Part shown: positions 39,527-42,050 of the stretch, in pieces
Numbering within the stretch: position 1 is the first letter of the stretch
Layout: the number at the start of each line of letters is the position of its first letter
Assembly: GCA_038205755.1 (NCBI GenBank)
Contig: JBBRBN010000031.1
Location: forward strand, 1 to 42,050
Length of the DNA: 42,050 nucleotides
From: JANNWF01 sp038205755
GTDB taxonomy: Bacteria > Pseudomonadota > Gammaproteobacteria > Xanthomonadales > Xanthomonadaceae
Reading direction: 5' to 3'
Notes under the pieces: model-generated
Databases searched by the model: none
What the model saw: only the letters and a program-made list of their open reading frames with translations
Told to the model about the DNA's origin: nothing
Position numbers and translations under genes: made by a program

Positions 39527-40146
39527 CGCAGCACGCTGAAGGAATACGGCCCGAGCTGCAGCTCGCCACAATCGACTGTCCACAGGAACTCTCCTTCAGC
39601 CAAACGCGCTCGCAGCGCCGGCTCCAGCACCAGCTGGCCACCTGCCATGTTGTTTGATTGCAGCAACACGTCGGCCGTTGCGCTGCGCAGCACGACGCGA
39701 CACGACAGTCCCGCCTGTGCCGGCCAGAACAGTTCACCAGGTGCTTCTGCAAGGGTCGCGCCGGCCGCCGGTCGCACCGCAGGATCGTCGCCGCGAGTGA
39801 GCCGATCAGGCGCAAACAAGCCGGGCGCAAACAGTTGGAGGCCGGGCACCAGGGCGGCAACCAGCAGCGCCGCCAGCGACAGCGGCAGCCAACGCGGTGC
39901 GCGTCTCGGCAATGGCTGACGCAGGGCACCCGGTTGCTCGGGCTGAGCGAAATCGGCGGCGATCTGGGCGGCGGCGGCGCAGCGAGCACAGTTGGCGAGA
40001 ATCACCGCCAGCGCCTCGCGGCGCTCGGGCGACAGGTTGCCTGCGGCCACCGCCAGCAGTTCATCAGGGCTTGGACAGCCATCGCCAGCGAGCGGACAGG
40101 GGTCGGTAGCGCGTCGATAGGCAGCGCTGAGCGCGGATTCATTCAT
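39523..40146 (-). CDS. Membrane-bound anti-sigma factor with atypical zinc-finger region
   Basis: The 207-residue protein has a short N-terminal cytoplasmic domain (CPSPDELLAVAAGNLSPERREAL...NCARC), one membrane helix (about 92-112, WLPLSLAALLVAALVPGLQLF) and a periplasmic beta-rich domain of about 95 residues. The layout is that of a zf-HC2/ZAS anti-sigma factor. The final CxxC is present, but the histidine usually four residues before it is isoleucine here, so zinc binding may be altered. The ATG at 40146 overlaps the sigma gene's stop by 8 bp, which supports partnership with that sigma factor. Its own stop overlaps the CHAT gene start. Confidence 0.82.
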   Translation of the reverse strand: MNESALSAAYRRATDPCPLAGDGCPSPDELLAVAAGNLSPERREALAVILANCARCAAAAQIAADFAQPEQPGALRQPLPRRAPRWLPLSLAALLVAALVPGLQLFAPGLFAPDRLTRGDDPAVRPAAGATLAEAPGELFWPAQAGLSCRVVLRSATADVLLQSNNMAGGQLVLEPALRARLAEGEFLWTVDCGELQLGPYSFSVLR

Positions 40147-40696
40147 CGTTCCATCCTTCCTGCGTCAGCCGTTCGCGCAGTTCGTCGAGTCCGCGGTACA
40201 CAAGGTTGCGCGCGGCCGCCTCGCTGATTCCAAGCAGCTGGCCAACCTGCGTCGTGCTGAAACCCTGCAGGTGCAGCTGCACCGGTCGCCGGCGGCGCTC
40301 GGGAAGGCTGGCAAGCGCGCGCAGCACCGCTTGACCCGCCGCCGCGCCCTCGGCATGGCGCAGTGGATCAAACGTGTTGGGATCTGCTTGGCTGCCAAGC
40401 TGAATCTCATCAAGCGCCTCCGCCCGGTCCAGATCGGGTCGCGCGCTGCGTCGACGCAGCAGATCGACAATCACCGACAGCGCTACCCTGTGCAGATAGG
40501 ACGCAGGGTGGTCGATGACCCTCTCACTGGCCAGCGCCTTCCACAGGCGAATGCGAATCTCCTGTTCGACGTCGTCAGCATCAAGGCCGAGTCGCGCCGG
40601 GCAGCGCTGCTGGATGATCGCCCGCAAGCGACCGCGAAATGCCGCAAGCAAGCGTTCGAGCTCACTATCCAGCGCCGTTGGGGCGGGCGGCGTCAT
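40139..40696 (-). CDS. ECF-type RNA polymerase sigma factor
   Basis: The 185-residue product has sigma region 2 (DDVEQEIRIRLWKAL, SYLHRVALSVIVDLLRR, about 40-85) and region 4 (LPERRRRPVQLHLQGFSTTQVGQLLGISEAAARNLVYRGLDELRERL, helix-turn-helix at about 140-175). It lacks regions 1 and 3, as ECF factors do. The ATG at 40696 gives MTPPAPTALDSELERLL. It heads a compact operon with the anti-sigma and CHAT genes. Autoregulation is expected, but no clear ECF promoter was identified in the 300 bp upstream. Confidence 0.92.
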   Translation of the reverse strand: MTPPAPTALDSELERLLAAFRGRLRAIIQQRCPARLGLDADDVEQEIRIRLWKALASERVIDHPASYLHRVALSVIVDLLRRRSARPDLDRAEALDEIQLGSQADPNTFDPLRHAEGAAAGQAVLRALASLPERRRRPVQLHLQGFSTTQVGQLLGISEAAARNLVYRGLDELRERLTQEGWNDE

Positions 40697-40999
40697 GAGT
40701 GATTCCGCGCGCCGCCGCCAGCTCAGCGGCCACCAAAAGGCGGCAGCACCATGCCCTTGGGGGCGCAATTCAGCGCGCACTGCATTCGCGTTCGGCGGTG
40801 TTCGTTGCTGACGATGTGGGCGTTGAGCATGGCAGGCGAATCATCCCACCCTGAACCGGCCGTGGTCGAGCGGGTGCTCAGTGGGGCTTGAACCACGAGG
40901 GCCAAGCCAACCAGTCAAGCGGGCGAGTCGGTCGAACCGCCCGCGACGTCGTCTGAGTTCCAGTGCCGCAATGACAGACAAATGTAGTACTGTGAAATA
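40697..40999. other. Intergenic region between the sigma factor and the antitoxin
   Basis: This divergent 303-bp region should hold the promoters of both operons. Immediately before the antitoxin ATG the sequence is AT-richer (TGTAGTACTGTGAAATAATG), consistent with a toxin-antitoxin promoter/operator; no clear inverted repeat could be assigned. Short open frames here (for example minus strand 40723-40905) have no coding support. Confidence 0.45.
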
Positions 41000-41275
41000 A
41001 TGAAGACGATCAGCAAGCGCGAACTGAATCAGCAGACCGCTCATGTTCTCGAAGCGGTATCGGTTGGGCAGCCCGTCATCGTTACCGAACGCGGAGTCGC
41101 ACGGTGGCGGATTGAAGCAGTGGAGAGTGCTGCTGACCCAATCGCCCGGCGGCGTGCGGAAGGACGCATTGCGCCCGCCAAGTCCAAGGCCGCTCCGTGG
41201 CCTGTGGCCGCCGACGCGCGTTACACCCCTGCGCGGGTGGACGAGCTTTTTGTCGAGTCGCGCGGCGACCGCTGA
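41000..41275 (+). CDS. Phd/YefM-family antitoxin
   Basis: The 91-residue product begins MKTISKRELNQQTAHVLEAV and continues GQPVIVTERGVARWRIEAV, the Phd/YefM DNA-binding fold (about 1-55). A basic, disordered tail follows (RRRAEGRIAPAKSKAAPWPV) that would wrap and inhibit the toxin. The TGA overlaps the toxin ATG (TGATG), so the two are coupled. It is expected to repress its own promoter. No Shine-Dalgarno is visible before the ATG. Confidence 0.92.
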   Translation: MKTISKRELNQQTAHVLEAVSVGQPVIVTERGVARWRIEAVESAADPIARRRAEGRIAPAKSKAAPWPVAADARYTPARVDELFVESRGDR

Positions 41276-41667
41276 TGCACTGGTACATCGATAGCTCGGT
41301 TGCGCTGCATGCATTACTGCCCGGCGGCGATCTGCGGGCGCGTGACTGGCTGGATTCGGCCCTCGACGCTGGCGACGAGGTCTTTTCATCGACGCTGTTG
41401 CATCTGGAGCTGACACGGGTGCTGCGCCGGGAGGGCCTGGACGTTTCGATGGCCCGCCCTGTGCTGGACAGGATTAATCTGGCAAGCATCGATGACGGCA
41501 TCTTGCGCTTCGCAGCAGCGATCGAGCCGCATATCAAGTCGCTCGACGCGATTCACCTTGCCACCTGCGCGCTGCTGGGATCCCGCATCTGCGTTGTCAC
41601 CCATGACGCCACCATGGCCGGCGTAGCCGTGGGCCTCGGTTTGGACACGATGGATCCACTCGCGTGA
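41275..41667 (+). CDS. PIN-domain toxin (VapC-like ribonuclease)
   Basis: The 130-residue PIN protein has the expected acidic residues: D6 in YIDSSVALH, E in HLELTRVL (about 44), D in SLDAIHLATC (about 93) and D in VVTHDATM (about 112). This is the four-acid Mg2+ site of VapC-type endoribonucleases, which cleave tRNA or rRNA when freed from antitoxin. The start overlaps the antitoxin stop. The partner is Phd-type rather than VapB AbrB-type, a mixed pairing known elsewhere. Confidence 0.92.
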   Translation: MHWYIDSSVALHALLPGGDLRARDWLDSALDAGDEVFSSTLLHLELTRVLRREGLDVSMARPVLDRINLASIDDGILRFAAAIEPHIKSLDAIHLATCALLGSRICVVTHDATMAGVAVGLGLDTMDPLA

Positions 41668-41878
41668 TCTGAGGACAGGTGTGCACGCCATGCACGCCAA
41701 GCGCGCCATGGTTCGACATCTATTGTCTGACCGTTCCTTGCTCGATTTTTCGCGCTACCGCGTGGCGGGGGTTGTGTCCTCTTGGCTGTTCAGTCGAGGG
41801 CCGCTTCGGGCTGGCTTGCGACCCATAGCGGACACTCGAAACGTACTCTCCTCAGTCTGTCCCCGCGACGCTAGCTCG

Positions 41879-42050
41879 CTAGCTCTCGTCCAATGCCCAG
41901 CTGCAGCCAAGCACCGAAACACCGAACAGCAGCACGCAGACGCCGGCAGAAGCCGCGCCAAATCCTCCGGCAAGCCACTCGCTGGCGGCCTGTTGTAGCA
42001 GCGCCGAAGGCAGCAATGTCAGCCATGCCAGCAGGCCACCGACCAGCACC
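41879..42050 (-). CDS. C-terminus of a membrane protein; 5' part outside window (possibly FtsX-like)
   Basis: The minus strand is open from the right edge to a TAG at 41879-41881, giving 56 residues with two hydrophobic segments: VLVGGLLAWLTLLPSALLQQ and, after ASEWLAGGF, SAGVCVLLFGVSVLGCSWAL. The pattern of a helix, a short extracytoplasmic loop and a last helix ending near the C-terminus is what FtsX and related MacB-type permeases show. The fragment is too short to assign. Codon use looks like that of the neighbours. Confidence 0.5.
   Translation of the reverse strand, partial: VLVGGLLAWLTLLPSALLQQAASEWLAGGFGAASAGVCVLLFGVSVLGCSWALDES

Noticed and set aside
41780..41850. Stretch CGCTTCGGGCTGGCTTGCG followed by ACCCATAGCGGACACTCG, resembling a dispersed intergenic repeat of proteobacteria
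   Set aside because: Only one copy is in the window and it has no internal structure that would define its ends, so it is not listed as a repeat.

Overview
The window is high-GC DNA with the gene content of a gammaproteobacterium, most likely Lysobacterales (Xanthomonadales), near Rhodanobacteraceae. The pointers are a QueF of the long gammaproteobacterial type, an NtrB/NtrC pair, a GTAG-headed REP hairpin of the Stenotrophomonas/Xanthomonas kind, and several secreted proteins ending in a short F-x-(D/N)-G-F-E signature. The taxon is inferred; no rRNA or other marker gene is present.

Layout. 1-3698 (minus): a large secreted S8 (subtilisin-like) peptidase gene interrupted by one in-frame TGA and running off the left edge. 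3806-3963: a palindromic MITE-like repeat; a second copy lies at 23966-24130, also upstream of an S8 peptidase gene. 4235-5062: queF (queuosine synthesis). 5108-9400 (minus): an arsenosugar-type operon of a DUF547 protein, two glycosyltransferase-family proteins, a sterol-desaturase-family membrane oxygenase and the radical SAM protein ArsS, with GTGA stop/start overlaps. 9605-15118 (plus): a signalling pair made of a REC-DUF3369-degenerate GGDEF-EAL response regulator and a beta-propeller sensor histidine kinase. 15244-17412 (minus): a TVP38 membrane domain fused to a flavin disulfide reductase. 17687-18136: a lipoprotein. 18167-20386 (minus): an AsmA/DUF748-like membrane-anchored protein. 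20700-20891 (minus): a CsbD-like protein. 21135-23774 (plus): ntrB and ntrC, separated by a small Shine-Dalgarno-led ORF whose stop overlaps the ntrC start and whose body carries a 7-bp tandem repeat. 24300-27656 (plus): an intact S8 peptidase, then a strong intrinsic terminator. 27739-28302 (minus): an RluE-like pseudouridine synthase. 28386-30188 (plus): an ABC exporter with an atypical H-loop.

30357-40696 (minus) reads as an ECF-sigma-headed block: sigma factor, membrane anti-sigma, exported TPR-CHAT protease, then three secreted proteins (RIFT-barrel/alpha-toroid polysaccharide-lyase-like, ASH-domain repeat protein, right-handed beta-helix). All three, and the S8 peptidase at 24300, end in [IVF]F[SGA][DN]GFE. 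This shared tail, next to an exported clan-CD (caspase-like) CHAT protease, is the best candidate in the window for an undescribed protein sorting or processing system. 41000-41667 (plus) is a Phd-type antitoxin/PIN toxin pair, and the right edge holds the C-terminus of a membrane protein.

No tRNA, rRNA, CRISPR array, complete insertion sequence or prophage was recognised.
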